From the NCBI RefSeq assembly GCF_000420325.1, contig NZ_ATUS01000001.1, positions 2,174,463-2,238,462 of the forward strand: 64,000 nucleotides of DNA, given 5' to 3'. The notes below the pieces were generated by a model. That model ran no database searches. It was given only the letters and a program-made list of their open reading frames with translations, and had not been told where the DNA came from. Below, in pieces: positions 35,599 to 45,569 of the stretch (position 1 is its first letter; the number at the start of each line of letters is the position of its first letter). This DNA comes from Spongiibacter tropicus DSM 19543. Lineage in GTDB: Bacteria > Pseudomonadota > Gammaproteobacteria > Pseudomonadales > Spongiibacteraceae. The translations under genes and the position numbers were made by a program.

Positions 35599-37620
35599 AT
35601 GAAAGCAAAACCGGGAGATGGAGCAACGCTCAATACCGGACGCAGAGTCAGTGTGCTGGTACTGCTGATGCTGGTGGGGTTTATCGGGGCGGGCTTTAAC
35701 ACCTACGTTATTCTTCGCGATGCCAACTACGATCAGCGCTATCTGGAGCTGACCGGTGAAATGCGTCTGTATGCGCAGCAGCTGGCCAACTCTGCCCGTG
35801 AGGCGGCGCTGGGGGATGCGGCGTCTTTCGACACGCTGGCGCGTGCTCAGCGTAATTTTTCGGCGGTTCGCAGTGAGCTGGCGGAAGGCAGCAAAGATCT
35901 GCCGTCGCCTGCGGCCATGCTGGGCAATGATGTCGCGGAGCTGAATCGCCTGTGGGCGCAGGTCGACAGCGCGGCGGAAACCATTGTGGGTAACCGCGAG
36001 CGGATTTTGTTTCTCTACGATGTTGCCGCCAATCTCAACCAGTTGATTCCCCAATTACAGGAAGCCTACGAGCGTGTCGTGGGCATCATGCTTAAAGGCG
36101 GTGCTGCGGCGAATCAGGTAGCGATTGCCCAGCGCCAGTCACTGTTGCTGGAGCGTATCGCCCGCAACGTGGATCGCATGCTCGAAGGGACTGAAGCGGC
36201 GACTGCCGCGGCGGAGCAGTTTACGGTGGATGCCAATGAGTTTGGCACTGTGCTGCGCGCCATGCTGGCGGGCAACCGCGCTATCGGTGTGGATGCGGTG
36301 AAGGAATCCAGCGCTCGGGAGTTATTGCAGCGTATTGGTCAGGACTTTCAGATGATCAGCGGCTCGGTGGATGAGATTTTCCAGGTGTCCCCGGAATTGC
36401 TGAAATCCGCGGGTTCGGCGACAACCATCGCCGTCAATGTGCCGGAAATCATGCAGGTGACCAGTAACCTCTCCAGCCGTATCGGTCGCCTCGACGAAGA
36501 ACGCCCGTTGTCGGTGGTGTCGGCAATTGGCTTTGTGGGTCTGGTAGTGATTGCACTGGGTCTGTTGGGCATGAGTTCGATTCGCAGCACTCAGCGGCGC
36601 TTGAGCGCGACTGCGGAGACGAACGAGCGCAACCAGACGGCCATTCTGCGATTGCTCGATGAACTGGCCGACCTCGCTGACGGTGATCTCACCACCTCGG
36701 CAACCGTTACCGAAGATTTTACTGGCGCCATTGCGGACTCGATCAACTACACCATCGACCAGTTGCGCGTGCTTGTTTCGCAGATCAATGAAACCGCTCA
36801 GGACGTTTCCTTGGCAGCGCAGAGCTCTCAGGCCACCGCCCTGAATCTGGCGGAAGCCTCCGAAAGTCAGGCGCGCGAAATTGCCGGTGCGTCGGCGGCG
36901 ATTACCGATATGGCGGCCAGTATCGATGAAGTATCCAGCAACGCCCGCGAGTCAGCGGCCGTAGCGCAGCGCTCGGTAGCGATCGCGAACACCGGCGCCG
37001 AGGTGGTACAGAACACCATCAAGGGTATGGATAATATCCGCGAGCAGATTCAGGAAACGTCCAAACGTATCAAGCGGCTGGGTGAATCGACGCAGGAAAT
37101 CGGCGATATCGTGTCGCTCATCAACGACATTGCCGACCAGACAAATATTCTGGCGTTGAACGCGGCGATTCAGGCGTCGATGGCCGGTGATGCCGGTCGC
37201 GGCTTTGCGGTGGTGGCGGACGAGGTACAGCGTCTTGCGGAACGCTCATCGGGCGCCACCAAGCAGATTGAAGCGCTGGTAAAAACCATCCAATCCGACA
37301 CCAATGAAGCGGTTATTTCGATGGAGCAGACGACCTCCGAGGTAGTGCGCGGTGCGCGTCTGGCTCAGGATGCAGGGGCGGCGCTGACCGAGATCGAAAC
37401 CGTATCGCAGGAGCTGGCGGAGTTGATCGAGACGATCTCCAACGCGGCGGCCCACCAGTCGCGTTCGGCCGGTCAGATTTCCGCAACGATGAAAATTATT
37501 CAGGAAATCACTTCGCAGACCTCTGCGGGCAGTACCGAAACGGCGAAGTCCATCGGTGACCTGGCCAATATGACTGATGACCTGCGCAGCTCGGTAGCGG
37601 GCTTCACGTTACCCAATTAA
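35599..37620 (+). CDS. pilJ: Methyl-accepting chemotaxis protein PilJ
   Basis: This is a 673-residue transmembrane receptor. It has an N-terminal membrane helix ([17 protein letters not shown]), a long periplasmic region of two PilJ-type four-helix modules (about 40-300) and a second membrane helix ([20 protein letters not shown]). A HAMP-like linker and a coiled-coil signalling domain follow. The tip reads [20 protein letters not shown] with [22 protein letters not shown]. It senses signals linked to type IV pili. The usual methyltransferase gene pilK is absent downstream. Confidence 0.95.
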   Translation: MKAKPGDGATLNTGRRVSVLVLLMLVGFIGAGFNTYVILRDANYDQRYLELTGEMRLYAQQLANSAREAALGDAASFDTLARAQRNFSAVRSELAEGSKDLPSPAAMLGNDVAELNRLWAQVDSAAETIVGNRERILFLYDVAANLNQLIPQLQEAYERVVGIMLKGGAAANQVAIAQRQSLLLERIARNVDRMLEGTEAATAAAEQFTVDANEFGTVLRAMLAGNRAIGVDAVKESSARELLQRIGQDFQMISGSVDEIFQVSPELLKSAGSATTIAVNVPEIMQVTSNLSSRIGRLDEERPLSVVSAIGFVGLVVIALGLLGMSSIRSTQRRLSATAETNERNQTAILRLLDELADLADGDLTTSATVTEDFTGAIADSINYTIDQLRVLVSQINETAQDVSLAAQSSQATALNLAEASESQAREIAGASAAITDMAASIDEVSSNARESAAVAQRSVAIANTGAEVVQNTIKGMDNIREQIQETSKRIKRLGESTQEIGDIVSLINDIADQTNILALNAAIQASMAGDAGRGFAVVADEVQRLAERSSGATKQIEALVKTIQSDTNEAVISMEQTTSEVVRGARLAQDAGAALTEIETVSQELAELIETISNAAAHQSRSAGQISATMKIIQEITSQTSAGSTETAKSIGDLANMTDDLRSSVAGFTLPN

Positions 37621-37638
37621 TTCGCCTGCGGGCGAGCC

Positions 37639-37661
37639 GGGCCAGACCGGAATTCTGGCCC
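37639..37661 (+). other. Hairpin between pilJ and chpA
   Basis: GGGCCAGA (37639-37646), a 7-base loop and TCTGGCCC (37654-37661) form an 8-bp stem without a U-tract. It lies in the 60-base gap where P. aeruginosa has pilK. It may stabilise or attenuate the message. Confidence 0.5.
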
Positions 37662-37680
37662 GCCTATAGAATCCGGGTTC

Positions 37681-40600
37681 ATGGCTATGAGCGATCGCCG
37701 AGATTACATCGCACTGGAATGGTTGAGCGACGAGGTCGTGGCGACTGTTCTCAACTGTGCAAGCACTATTCAATCGCGCCCGGATGCCGGGACCGATCCC
37801 GAAACGCTTGAGGTGCTGGCAGGACAGCTGCACCAGGCTCGGGGCAGTCTGCAGATGATCGAGTTCAGCGGTGCTGCCATGCTGCTGGAGGAGATGGAAA
37901 ATACGGTTCGCCGAGCCGCCGATCGCAGTTTATTGGAGCCCGAGAAGCAGGCTCTCACGCAGGCGGTCCAGCAGGCGGCGGAAGCCTTGCCGGGTTACTT
38001 TGCCGCGCTGCGTCGCGCCCGCCATGAACTCCCTGTACCGCTGATTTTGATTCTCAACGGCTTGCGCGCCGCGCAAGGTGACACACTGCTGTCCTCCGGA
38101 TTGCTGTTTACAGCACGCCTGCCCTCGTCCGCAGTCGACGCCTCGGTATCCCGCGGTGACGCACAAGAACTGCTGACCAAGCTGCGGCAGATGTACCAGA
38201 TCGCCTACAAGGCCTATGCGCGCGGCGAGTCTCCGGAAAAAAATCTCGGTTATCTGCAAAAGGTTTGCAGCCGCGCCGCGCGTCTGATTGCCGATCCCGC
38301 AGAACAATTGCTGTGGCAGGCCGCGGCGGCGGTATTAGAGGCTCATCTAGAGCAACAATTGCCGCTGTCGGAGCTGCTGTTGCGACAGTTCCTCAAGGGC
38401 TTGGAGCGCGATATCACGCTGCTTTGTGGTGACGGGCAGGTACCGCGAAGCCGTCTTCTCGACGACATGGTGTTCTATGCGGCGTGCAGCGATAAATCCC
38501 CCGCGCTCTGGCAGCAACAGGGTTATGACGCGGCACTCCGCGATGTGATGTCGCAGAAGCTGTTCAGTCAGGGCGTGCGTGAACGACTGATTATGGCGCT
38601 GCGCGACTTGTCTGCCGAGTTGGATGGCGAGCAGCGCATTCCCGGGCAGGGAGAGCGGCTGGCGGAGCTCGGTGACTGCATGGCCATTCTCGGCCTGACG
38701 CCCCACCTCTACACCCTGCGTGCAGCGAGCGTTGCTGCTGAACAGCACAGTGCCAGTCAGCGCCTCGGACTGAGCAGAACGCTGGCTCGCATCGCCGATC
38801 AGTTGTCGGGTGAGGATGCTCAGCCGACGCTGCAGCTGCCGCTCAGCGACGAGCGACGCTCGGTGATTACCGAGGTGCGTGAGGTACTCGCCGAGGTGCA
38901 GGAAGCGTTGATGAGCTATGTGGCTGAGCAGTGGCGAACCGACCACCTCCAGCCACTGCCTGACAAACTCGCGGCAACCGTCGAGACGCTGCGCAGCGCC
39001 GGTCTGGATGAGCCCGCCGCGCTGCTGGTGCAGGCGACAAGCTATATTTCCGAACGTCTGCTGACCGGCGAAGTGACGCCCGACTGGGCGCAACTGGATG
39101 CCCTCGCCGATGCGGTGACTTCGGTGGATTATTACCTGGAGCGAAGTGCTGAAGGGGGCCGCAGTGAGGACCTCAGCCTGCTGCAGGTCGCCGCCGACTG
39201 TGTTGCTCGGCTCGGCTACCCATTACAAGGTGCCTCGGCCGAGAACATTGTTCAGTTGCCGTCCCGCGATACGGCGGAGCCGCCTGTAGACAGTGCGCCC
39301 GTTGATGATATTCCGTTTGCGCCGACACCGGCTATCGACAGCCCGGTTATCGACAGCCTGGACCCAGACGTACTGGATATCTTCCTGGAAGAGGCCAGGG
39401 AAGTGCAGCAGCACCTGGATGAGGTCCTGCCGCGCCTGGCCGATGAACTGCACGCCGATGCCTTGCTGGCGGAGGTGCGCCGGGCTTATCACACCCTTAA
39501 AGGCAGCGGGCGTATGGCGGGGGCCGTGCAGTTCGGTGAGTTCGCCTGGGCCATCGAGAACATGCTCAATAAAGTGGTGGAAGGGCACTTCACCATGGAT
39601 GCTGCGCGGCTGGCGGTGGTAGAAGCGGCGAATGCCGAATTACCGGCATTGATCGACGCGCTGTCTCAATCCCAGCCTGTCGCGGATGATGCCTTGCTCG
39701 GTATCGTTGCGCAGGCCGAGGCACTCAGCCGTGAGCAGACGCCAACTACCGCGCCACTGGTCTCTCCGGAACAGAACGAGCTGACAGCGGTATTTATTGG
39801 TGAGGCAGAGGTACACCTCAAACAGGTCGAGCAGTTCCTTGACGGCGTGTACAGCTATCCCGTTGCCCTGAGTGACGAGCTGCAGCGGGCGCTGCATACG
39901 CTCAAGGGCTCATCGAAAATGGCAGAGGTGTGGCCGGTTGCCAAGCTGATCACGCCGCTCGAGGGCTTGGTTAAAGAAGCGCGGTCGATGCGGGTGCTGG
40001 CGGATGAGTCGCTGGTAACGCTGATCCGTGATGTGCTCGCGGCGACGCGAAAAATGGTACTGCGGCTGCGCCATCAGTCGCCCTCGTCGCTGGATGTGCC
40101 AGAAGAGCTTCAGTCACGGGTTGAGCAGGCCATGAACGACATGCTCGCTCGCGCGGAAAGCAGCAATACTGTTCAGCCGGGGGAGTTGGCGCCAGGGGTT
40201 CTGACGCAGTTCCTGATGACCTATGGCGATCACCTGCAACATCTCGCGGATCGCTTGCATGATAGCGGCGGCGTGAATGCGGCGCTGTTTGCCGATTTTG
40301 CCCCGACAATGGGGCAATTTGCCCAGCGCGCGGAAGACATTGGCAGTGAGAGTACTGCTGAAATGGCGCAGGCGCTGCAGGTCCTGTTCAGCCACGTCAG
40401 CGATCCTGTCAGCCCTGACTACCTTGCGCTGGTCGAGCGGGCTACCGATCAGTTGATGGAGGATCTCAACCAGATCGCCGCTGAACAAAGTGCTGGAGAA
40501 AACACCGACTTACTTGAGGCCTTGCGCGACTTTGAAAGCAGCTTGCGCAGTGACAACAGTGATCCAGCGCCCATAGCGGAAGAGCCGGTAGAAGGCGAGT

Positions 40601-42954
40601 TGCAACTATCCGAGCCCGCAGCCGCAGAGCCTGAGCCGGTGATGGATGTCGAGGTGCCGGACGCGCTTCCGCAGCTTGAGGAAGATGACGTTGATCCGGA
40701 GATTTTGGCGATCTTTCTCGAAGAGGCGAGAGACCTGTTGGATGGTCTCGACACCGCCTTGCAGAACTGGAACGAGGATGTTGGTAATACCGTTTACCTC
40801 GACGATATTCTGCGCTTCCTCCACACCTTCAAGGGTGGTGCGCGACTGACAGGGCTGAGCCAGCTTGGTGACCTCAGTCACGAGATGGAGACTGACATTT
40901 CCGAGGCGCTGGCCGCACGTGAGCCGGATTTACCGGCTTTGTTGAAGCGCGTGCAGCGGGCGCAGGACACACTCGTGTCGACAATGGATGCCCTGGGTGG
41001 CGACGAGCTGCCCATGGAGACTGCCGCAGATACCGACACCCTGCCGGCGCCGTTTGCCGATTACAGCCAGCCCGCAGCAACGCAACAGGACGTGGCACGC
41101 CCGCTGGGGCCGCGTGCGCCGCAGGAAATGATCAAGGTCCCCTCCGAACTGTTGGAGCGCTTGATCAACCTCGCCGGGGAAACCTCGATCGCCCGCGGTC
41201 GCCTGGGTGAACAGGTCAACGATGTTCACTTCTCGCTGGATGAGATGGAAATGACTGTCGAGCGCCTGCAGGAGCAGGTGCGGCGGCTGGATATGGAAAC
41301 GGAAGCACAAATCATCCACCGTCAGGAGCAGATGGAAAGCGAGGGTGCCGAAGGCTTTGATCCGCTGGAGTTCGACCGCTACTCGCAGCTTCAGCAACTG
41401 TCGCGGGCACTGCTGGAATCGGCGTCTGATCTGGTCGATCTGCGCAACACCGTACTGGATAAAAGCCGCGACATGGAAACCCTGCTGATTCAGCAGTCGC
41501 GGGTCAACACTGAGCTTCAGGAAGGCCTGATGCGCTCGCAGATGGTGCACTTTGCGCGGATGGTGCCGCGCCTGCGTCGCGGTGTTCGCCAGCTCTGTGG
41601 TGAGCTGGGCAAGGATGTGGACTTCAAGGTCTACAACGCCGAAGGCGAGATGGACCGCCGGGTGCTGGAGCGCATTATTCCGGCACTGGAACACATGCTC
41701 CGCAACGCGATTGACCACGGTATCGAGGCCGGTGATCAGCGTTTGGCGGCGGGCAAAACGGCCCAAGGCGAAGTGAGTATGCGCTTCAGCCGCCAAGGCG
41801 GGGATGTCGTCATTACCATTAGCGATGATGGTGCCGGTATTGATTTGGAGGCGGTGCGGAACAAGGCTGAACGCCTGGGTCTGGTCGACGCCGATACCTC
41901 GCTCAGTGAGCGCCAACTGCTCGATTTCATCTTCCATGCCGGTTTCAGTACCGCCGACAACATTACGCAAATTTCGGGTCGCGGCGTGGGCATGGATGTG
42001 GTCCACAGCGAAATCAAACAGCTCGGTGGCTCGATTGAAGTCAGCACCGAGCGCGGTGTTGGCAGCCGCTTCGAAATTCGTCTGCCGTTTACCGTATCCG
42101 TTAACCGCGCGCTGATGGTCAGCGTGGGCGGCGAAGTCTACGCCGTGCCACTGAACAATATCGAAGGGATTGTGCGGGTCAGTCCCTATGAACTCGAGGT
42201 GTACTACGAGGATGGCGGCCCGGACTTCGAATACGCCGGTCGCCAGTACAATCTGCGTTATATGGGGCAGTTGCTGGGAGTGCAATCGCCGCATCTCGAC
42301 GGCCAGCTTGAGCCGCGTCCGGTACTGCTGATCCGCAACGCCGAGCCGCCGACGGCGGTTCAAGTCGACTCGTTGATGGGCTCGCAGGAAGTGGTGGTGA
42401 AAACCCTGGGACCCCAGTTTGCAGCGGTGCCGGGCTTGTCGGGGGCGACGGTGCTGGGCGATGGCAGCGTGGTGGTGATTCTCGACATGCTGGCCAGCAT
42501 CCGCGCTGAGGCTGCGCGGCGAATGCTGAATATCGCCGATCCGATGGCGCTGGCGCCCGCCGATCATCTCGTCAAGCATGTGATGGTGGTCGATGATTCG
42601 GTAACCGTTCGCAAGGTGACGTCGCGTCTGCTGGAGCGGCAGCAAATGAAAGTGACCCTGGCGAGGGACGGCATGGAGGCGTTGAGTCAGTTACAGGAAA
42701 TGGAACCTCTGCCTGACGTGATGCTGCTGGATATCGAAATGCCGAGGATGGATGGCTTTGAGGTGGCTGGACATATGCAGAGCAATCCACGCCTGCAGAA
42801 TATCCCCATTATCATGATCAGCTCGCGGACCGGGCAGAAGCACCGGCAGCGCGCGGCGGGTCTGGGGGTAGATTGTTTCCTCGGCAAGCCCTACCAGGAA
42901 ATACAACTGCTGAAAGCCATTGACGATGTGCTTTCCAAGGTGGAAATAGAATGA
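37681..42954 (+). CDS. chpA: Hybrid chemotaxis histidine kinase ChpA (PilL)
   Basis: This very large CheA-type kinase of 1757 residues controls PilG and PilH. An N-terminal Hpt-like helix has H51 (LHQARGSLQM). Clear Hpt domains carry H604 (HTLKGSGRMAG), H739 (HTLKGSSKMAE) and H1048 (HTFKGGARLTG). A dimerisation segment, the ATPase domain (N-box HMLRNAIDHG at 1338-1347, DDGAGID, GRGVGMDVV), a CheW-like domain and a C-terminal receiver with D1684 (LLDIEMPRMDG) follow. P. aeruginosa ChpA is about 2470 residues with eight phosphotransfer domains, so this one is shortened. It overlaps chpC by 4 bases. Confidence 0.96.
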   Translation: MAMSDRRDYIALEWLSDEVVATVLNCASTIQSRPDAGTDPETLEVLAGQLHQARGSLQMIEFSGAAMLLEEMENTVRRAADRSLLEPEKQALTQAVQQAAEALPGYFAALRRARHELPVPLILILNGLRAAQGDTLLSSGLLFTARLPSSAVDASVSRGDAQELLTKLRQMYQIAYKAYARGESPEKNLGYLQKVCSRAARLIADPAEQLLWQAAAAVLEAHLEQQLPLSELLLRQFLKGLERDITLLCGDGQVPRSRLLDDMVFYAACSDKSPALWQQQGYDAALRDVMSQKLFSQGVRERLIMALRDLSAELDGEQRIPGQGERLAELGDCMAILGLTPHLYTLRAASVAAEQHSASQRLGLSRTLARIADQLSGEDAQPTLQLPLSDERRSVITEVREVLAEVQEALMSYVAEQWRTDHLQPLPDKLAATVETLRSAGLDEPAALLVQATSYISERLLTGEVTPDWAQLDALADAVTSVDYYLERSAEGGRSEDLSLLQVAADCVARLGYPLQGASAENIVQLPSRDTAEPPVDSAPVDDIPFAPTPAIDSPVIDSLDPDVLDIFLEEAREVQQHLDEVLPRLADELHADALLAEVRRAYHTLKGSGRMAGAVQFGEFAWAIENMLNKVVEGHFTMDAARLAVVEAANAELPALIDALSQSQPVADDALLGIVAQAEALSREQTPTTAPLVSPEQNELTAVFIGEAEVHLKQVEQFLDGVYSYPVALSDELQRALHTLKGSSKMAEVWPVAKLITPLEGLVKEARSMRVLADESLVTLIRDVLAATRKMVLRLRHQSPSSLDVPEELQSRVEQAMNDMLARAESSNTVQPGELAPGVLTQFLMTYGDHLQHLADRLHDSGGVNAALFADFAPTMGQFAQRAEDIGSESTAEMAQALQVLFSHVSDPVSPDYLALVERATDQLMEDLNQIAAEQSAGENTDLLEALRDFESSLRSDNSDPAPIAEEPVEGELQLSEPAAAEPEPVMDVEVPDALPQLEEDDVDPEILAIFLEEARDLLDGLDTALQNWNEDVGNTVYLDDILRFLHTFKGGARLTGLSQLGDLSHEMETDISEALAAREPDLPALLKRVQRAQDTLVSTMDALGGDELPMETAADTDTLPAPFADYSQPAATQQDVARPLGPRAPQEMIKVPSELLERLINLAGETSIARGRLGEQVNDVHFSLDEMEMTVERLQEQVRRLDMETEAQIIHRQEQMESEGAEGFDPLEFDRYSQLQQLSRALLESASDLVDLRNTVLDKSRDMETLLIQQSRVNTELQEGLMRSQMVHFARMVPRLRRGVRQLCGELGKDVDFKVYNAEGEMDRRVLERIIPALEHMLRNAIDHGIEAGDQRLAAGKTAQGEVSMRFSRQGGDVVITISDDGAGIDLEAVRNKAERLGLVDADTSLSERQLLDFIFHAGFSTADNITQISGRGVGMDVVHSEIKQLGGSIEVSTERGVGSRFEIRLPFTVSVNRALMVSVGGEVYAVPLNNIEGIVRVSPYELEVYYEDGGPDFEYAGRQYNLRYMGQLLGVQSPHLDGQLEPRPVLLIRNAEPPTAVQVDSLMGSQEVVVKTLGPQFAAVPGLSGATVLGDGSVVVILDMLASIRAEAARRMLNIADPMALAPADHLVKHVMVVDDSVTVRKVTSRLLERQQMKVTLARDGMEALSQLQEMEPLPDVMLLDIEMPRMDGFEVAGHMQSNPRLQNIPIIMISSRTGQKHRQRAAGLGVDCFLGKPYQEIQLLKAIDDVLSKVEIE

Positions 42955-43442
42955 CCCAGGCTCTGCCCGATACCTCGCTGGCCAATCTGATTATGCCGAT
43001 CAGCGGCGGAGCGCTGCTGTTGCCCAACAGTTGCGTGGCCGAGGTGGCCAGTGCGCGTCAGCTCAGTTCTGCGATGGCCTCTGATTGCCTGTTGGGGATG
43101 TTGCGCTGGCGGCAGCAGGAAATTCCTCTGCTGTGTTTTGAAGGGCTGCGCGATGGCGAGATGCCTGCGGCTCCCCCGCTCCGCCACGTGGCCGTTATGA
43201 CGGGCTTAAGGAATCCGGAGCGCCTGCCGCACTATGCGATTCTGCTGGCGTCGGTGCCGCACTTACTCAGCTTGAATACACAGGACGTGCATACTGTGGA
43301 TCGCCACGAGGCGCTGGAAGCGGTCTATGCCGAAGTAGAGGTTCATGGGCAGCGTCTGCTGATTCCCGATGTGGATGTGGTAGAACAGCGTATTCTCAAC
43401 GAGCTGTGGCCGCCGGAACGCGAAACCGAGTCGCAGGACTAG
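42951..43442 (+). CDS. chpC: CheW-like protein ChpC
   Basis: This is a 163-residue divergent CheW protein. ANLIMPISGGALLLPNSCVAEV, LRWRQQEIPLLCFEGL and the C-terminal LLIPDVDVVEQRILNELW fit ChpC, an accessory coupling protein of the pilus chemosensory system. It starts within the end of chpA (ATGA overlap). In P. aeruginosa the methylesterase gene chpB lies between chpA and chpC and is missing here. Its stop codon shares the palindrome CTAG with the convergent rsmE stop. Confidence 0.85.
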   Translation: MTQALPDTSLANLIMPISGGALLLPNSCVAEVASARQLSSAMASDCLLGMLRWRQQEIPLLCFEGLRDGEMPAAPPLRHVAVMTGLRNPERLPHYAILLASVPHLLSLNTQDVHTVDRHEALEAVYAEVEVHGQRLLIPDVDVVEQRILNELWPPERETESQD

Positions 43443-44167
43443 CTCATATCGCCCCAGCGCGACTGCAAAATACTGATGGCTGCTAACGGTGCGGTTTCGG
43501 TGCGCAGAATCCTCGGCCCCAGTCTCAGTGGGGCAAAACCCTTGTCCAGGCTCGCCGTCACTTCCTGTTCACTGAGGCCGCCTTCGGGGCCCACCAGCAG
43601 CGCGATGCTGCCCGGAGCAGAGCTATTGTGGGCGTCGGCATGATGGGGGCTTAACACCAGTTTGCAGTCGGCCTTGCAGTCGCTAAGCCACTGGTCGAGG
43701 GGCTGTGGTGCGAGGAGATCGACAAGCTGGCTGCGCCCCGACTGTTCGCAGGCACTGATCATCACCTGCTGCCAGTGCTGCCATTTCTTGTCTTCACGCT
43801 GCGCATCCAGCTTTACATCCACCCGCTCGCTATACAGGGGGACGATGCGCGCCACTCCCAGTTCCGTCGCCTTCTGAACGACCCAATCGAAGCGATCGCC
43901 CTTGGAGAGTCCGACCCCAAGTTCGATGCGCAGTGGTGACTCCCGGTCCAGCGTGGGCTCAGCCTCGAGAATTTCGCAGCGCAGCTCCCGGCGTCCGGCC
44001 GCGGTTACGGTCGCACGATAGTCGCAGCCATCGCCGTTAAACAGGCGCAGCTCGCGGCCCACCTTCATCCGCAGTACCTGACCGAGGTAGTGGGCCGCAC
44101 GTTCTTCCAGTTGCAGTTCGTTGCCGCTACTCAAGGCTTGGCTGGTATAAATGCGGGGGATACGCAT
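43439..44167 (-). CDS. rsmE: 16S rRNA (uracil1498-N3)-methyltransferase
   Basis: This 242-residue SPOUT-class methyltransferase modifies U1498 of 16S rRNA. It has an N-terminal PUA-like domain (MRIPRIYTSQALSSG, AAHYLGQVLRMKVG, LFNGDGCDYRA). The trefoil-knot part carries KGDRFDWVVQKATELGVARIVPL, ISACEQSGRSQLV, LLVGPEGGLSEQEV and LGPRILRTETAPLAA. All knot motifs are intact. The gene converges with chpC, overlapping by four bases, and follows argA by 17 bases. Confidence 0.95.
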   Translation of the reverse strand: MRIPRIYTSQALSSGNELQLEERAAHYLGQVLRMKVGRELRLFNGDGCDYRATVTAAGRRELRCEILEAEPTLDRESPLRIELGVGLSKGDRFDWVVQKATELGVARIVPLYSERVDVKLDAQREDKKWQHWQQVMISACEQSGRSQLVDLLAPQPLDQWLSDCKADCKLVLSPHHADAHNSSAPGSIALLVGPEGGLSEQEVTASLDKGFAPLRLGPRILRTETAPLAAISILQSRWGDMS

Positions 44168-44184
44168 ACGGATTCCTGAAATAA

Positions 44185-45495
44185 CTACGCCAGCGTTTTG
44201 ATAAAGGCTTTGGAGTTGCGCTGAAAATTGTAGAGCTTCTGTTTGGCGGCAGGCAGCTCGGTAAACGGTGCCTGCACATAGCCTTGCTCCTGAAACCAGT
44301 GCGCGGTCTGGGTCGTCAGTACAAACACCCGTTCCAGTCCGTGACTGCGTGCATCCCGTTCAAGCTGACGCAACAGTCGCTCGGCGCGGTCCGCACCCCG
44401 GTAGTCCGGGTGCGTCGCTACGCAGGCAATTTCGCCGATTTTATCGTCGCCGTAGGGGTAGAGCGCCGCGCAGGCGATGACCATGCCGTCGCGGACAATG
44501 ATTTTGAAGTGACCGATTTCGTTTTCCAGCAGCTCTCGGGAGCGCTTGAGCAGCACGCCCTTGGTTTCCAATGGCTCGATAATGCCGAGAATGCCGCCGA
44601 TGTCGTCGATGGTGGCGGTATGGAGTTGCTCGTAGTGCTCCTGGGTAACCAGCGTTCCCGCTCCGTCGCGGGTAAAAAGCTCGCGCAGCAGGGCACCATC
44701 GTCGCGGTAGGAGACAATATGGCAGCGATCGATGCCGAGATCCCCGGCATCGACGGTGGCCTGCACAATGCTGTCGAGGCTCAGTTCCGGCTGCCGGGCC
44801 AGTTCGGCATCCACATCGCGGTACTCGCACTGGCGAATAAGCTCTCCCGACGGGTCTAATAGTCCGGCTTCGTCTGTCAGCAGAATCAGCTTGTCGGCCT
44901 TGATGGCAACGGCGGTATGTACCGCCACGTCTTCGGCGCTGAGATTAAATATTTCGCCGGTGGGGGAGTAACCCAGCGGTGACAGCAGCACAATATGCTG
45001 TTGATCCAGTTGCTGGCGCAGTGCGGTGGCGTCGACCTTGCGGACCACACCAGTGTGTTTGAAGTCGATGCCGTCGAGCACGCCCATCGGTCTGGCAGTG
45101 ACGTAGTTGCCGGAACTGACGCGAATGGCGGCCCCGTGCATGGGTGAGTTGGCCACACCCATCGACAGCAAGGCTTCGATGTGCGCGCGCAGTGAGCCTG
45201 CCGCGTCGGTCACACAGCGCAATTCCTGTTCGTCGGTAATGCGCAGGTCATTGTGAAACTGGCTTTGCAGGCCGGCGCTGGCGACGCGCTCTTCGATTTG
45301 CGGTCGGGCACCGTGAACCAGTACCAAACGCACACCAAGGCTGTTCAGCAGGGCAATATCGTGGACAATATTGGCAAAATTGCTGTCCGCTACCGCTTCG
45401 CCACTGAGCAGCATGACAAAGGTTTTGCCGCGATGGGCATTGATGTAGGGCGCAGAATTTCTAAACCACTTAACGTAATCGGTTTGCTCTGACAT
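44185..45495 (-). CDS. argA: N-acetylglutamate synthase
   Basis: This 436-residue ArgA makes N-acetylglutamate, the first step of arginine synthesis. The N-terminal amino-acid-kinase domain has MLLSGEAVADSNF, LVLVHGARPQIEE and SPLGYSPTGEIFNL. The C-terminal GNAT domain has IGEIACVATHPDYRGADRAERLL for acetyl-CoA binding. The start MSEQTDYVKWFRNSAPYINAHRG is the usual one; the longer frame adds seven residues. It is likely feedback-inhibited by arginine, as in the family. It is divergent from the membrane-protein gene at 45570. Confidence 0.95.
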   Translation of the reverse strand: MSEQTDYVKWFRNSAPYINAHRGKTFVMLLSGEAVADSNFANIVHDIALLNSLGVRLVLVHGARPQIEERVASAGLQSQFHNDLRITDEQELRCVTDAAGSLRAHIEALLSMGVANSPMHGAAIRVSSGNYVTARPMGVLDGIDFKHTGVVRKVDATALRQQLDQQHIVLLSPLGYSPTGEIFNLSAEDVAVHTAVAIKADKLILLTDEAGLLDPSGELIRQCEYRDVDAELARQPELSLDSIVQATVDAGDLGIDRCHIVSYRDDGALLRELFTRDGAGTLVTQEHYEQLHTATIDDIGGILGIIEPLETKGVLLKRSRELLENEIGHFKIIVRDGMVIACAALYPYGDDKIGEIACVATHPDYRGADRAERLLRQLERDARSHGLERVFVLTTQTAHWFQEQGYVQAPFTELPAAKQKLYNFQRNSKAFIKTLA

Positions 45496-45569
45496 GGCGC
45501 GGGCCGCTCGCTGCATTAACGGGAGTATTTTGTTTGTATGCTCAGTAGCTTACAAGGCATTTTTATGAA

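Noticed and set aside
40930..42645. 571-residue open frame antisense to chpA
   Set aside because: It lies wholly inside a clearly coding gene of high GC content, where antisense stops are rare. The product is His/Arg/Gln-rich without any domain and has no ribosome-binding site.
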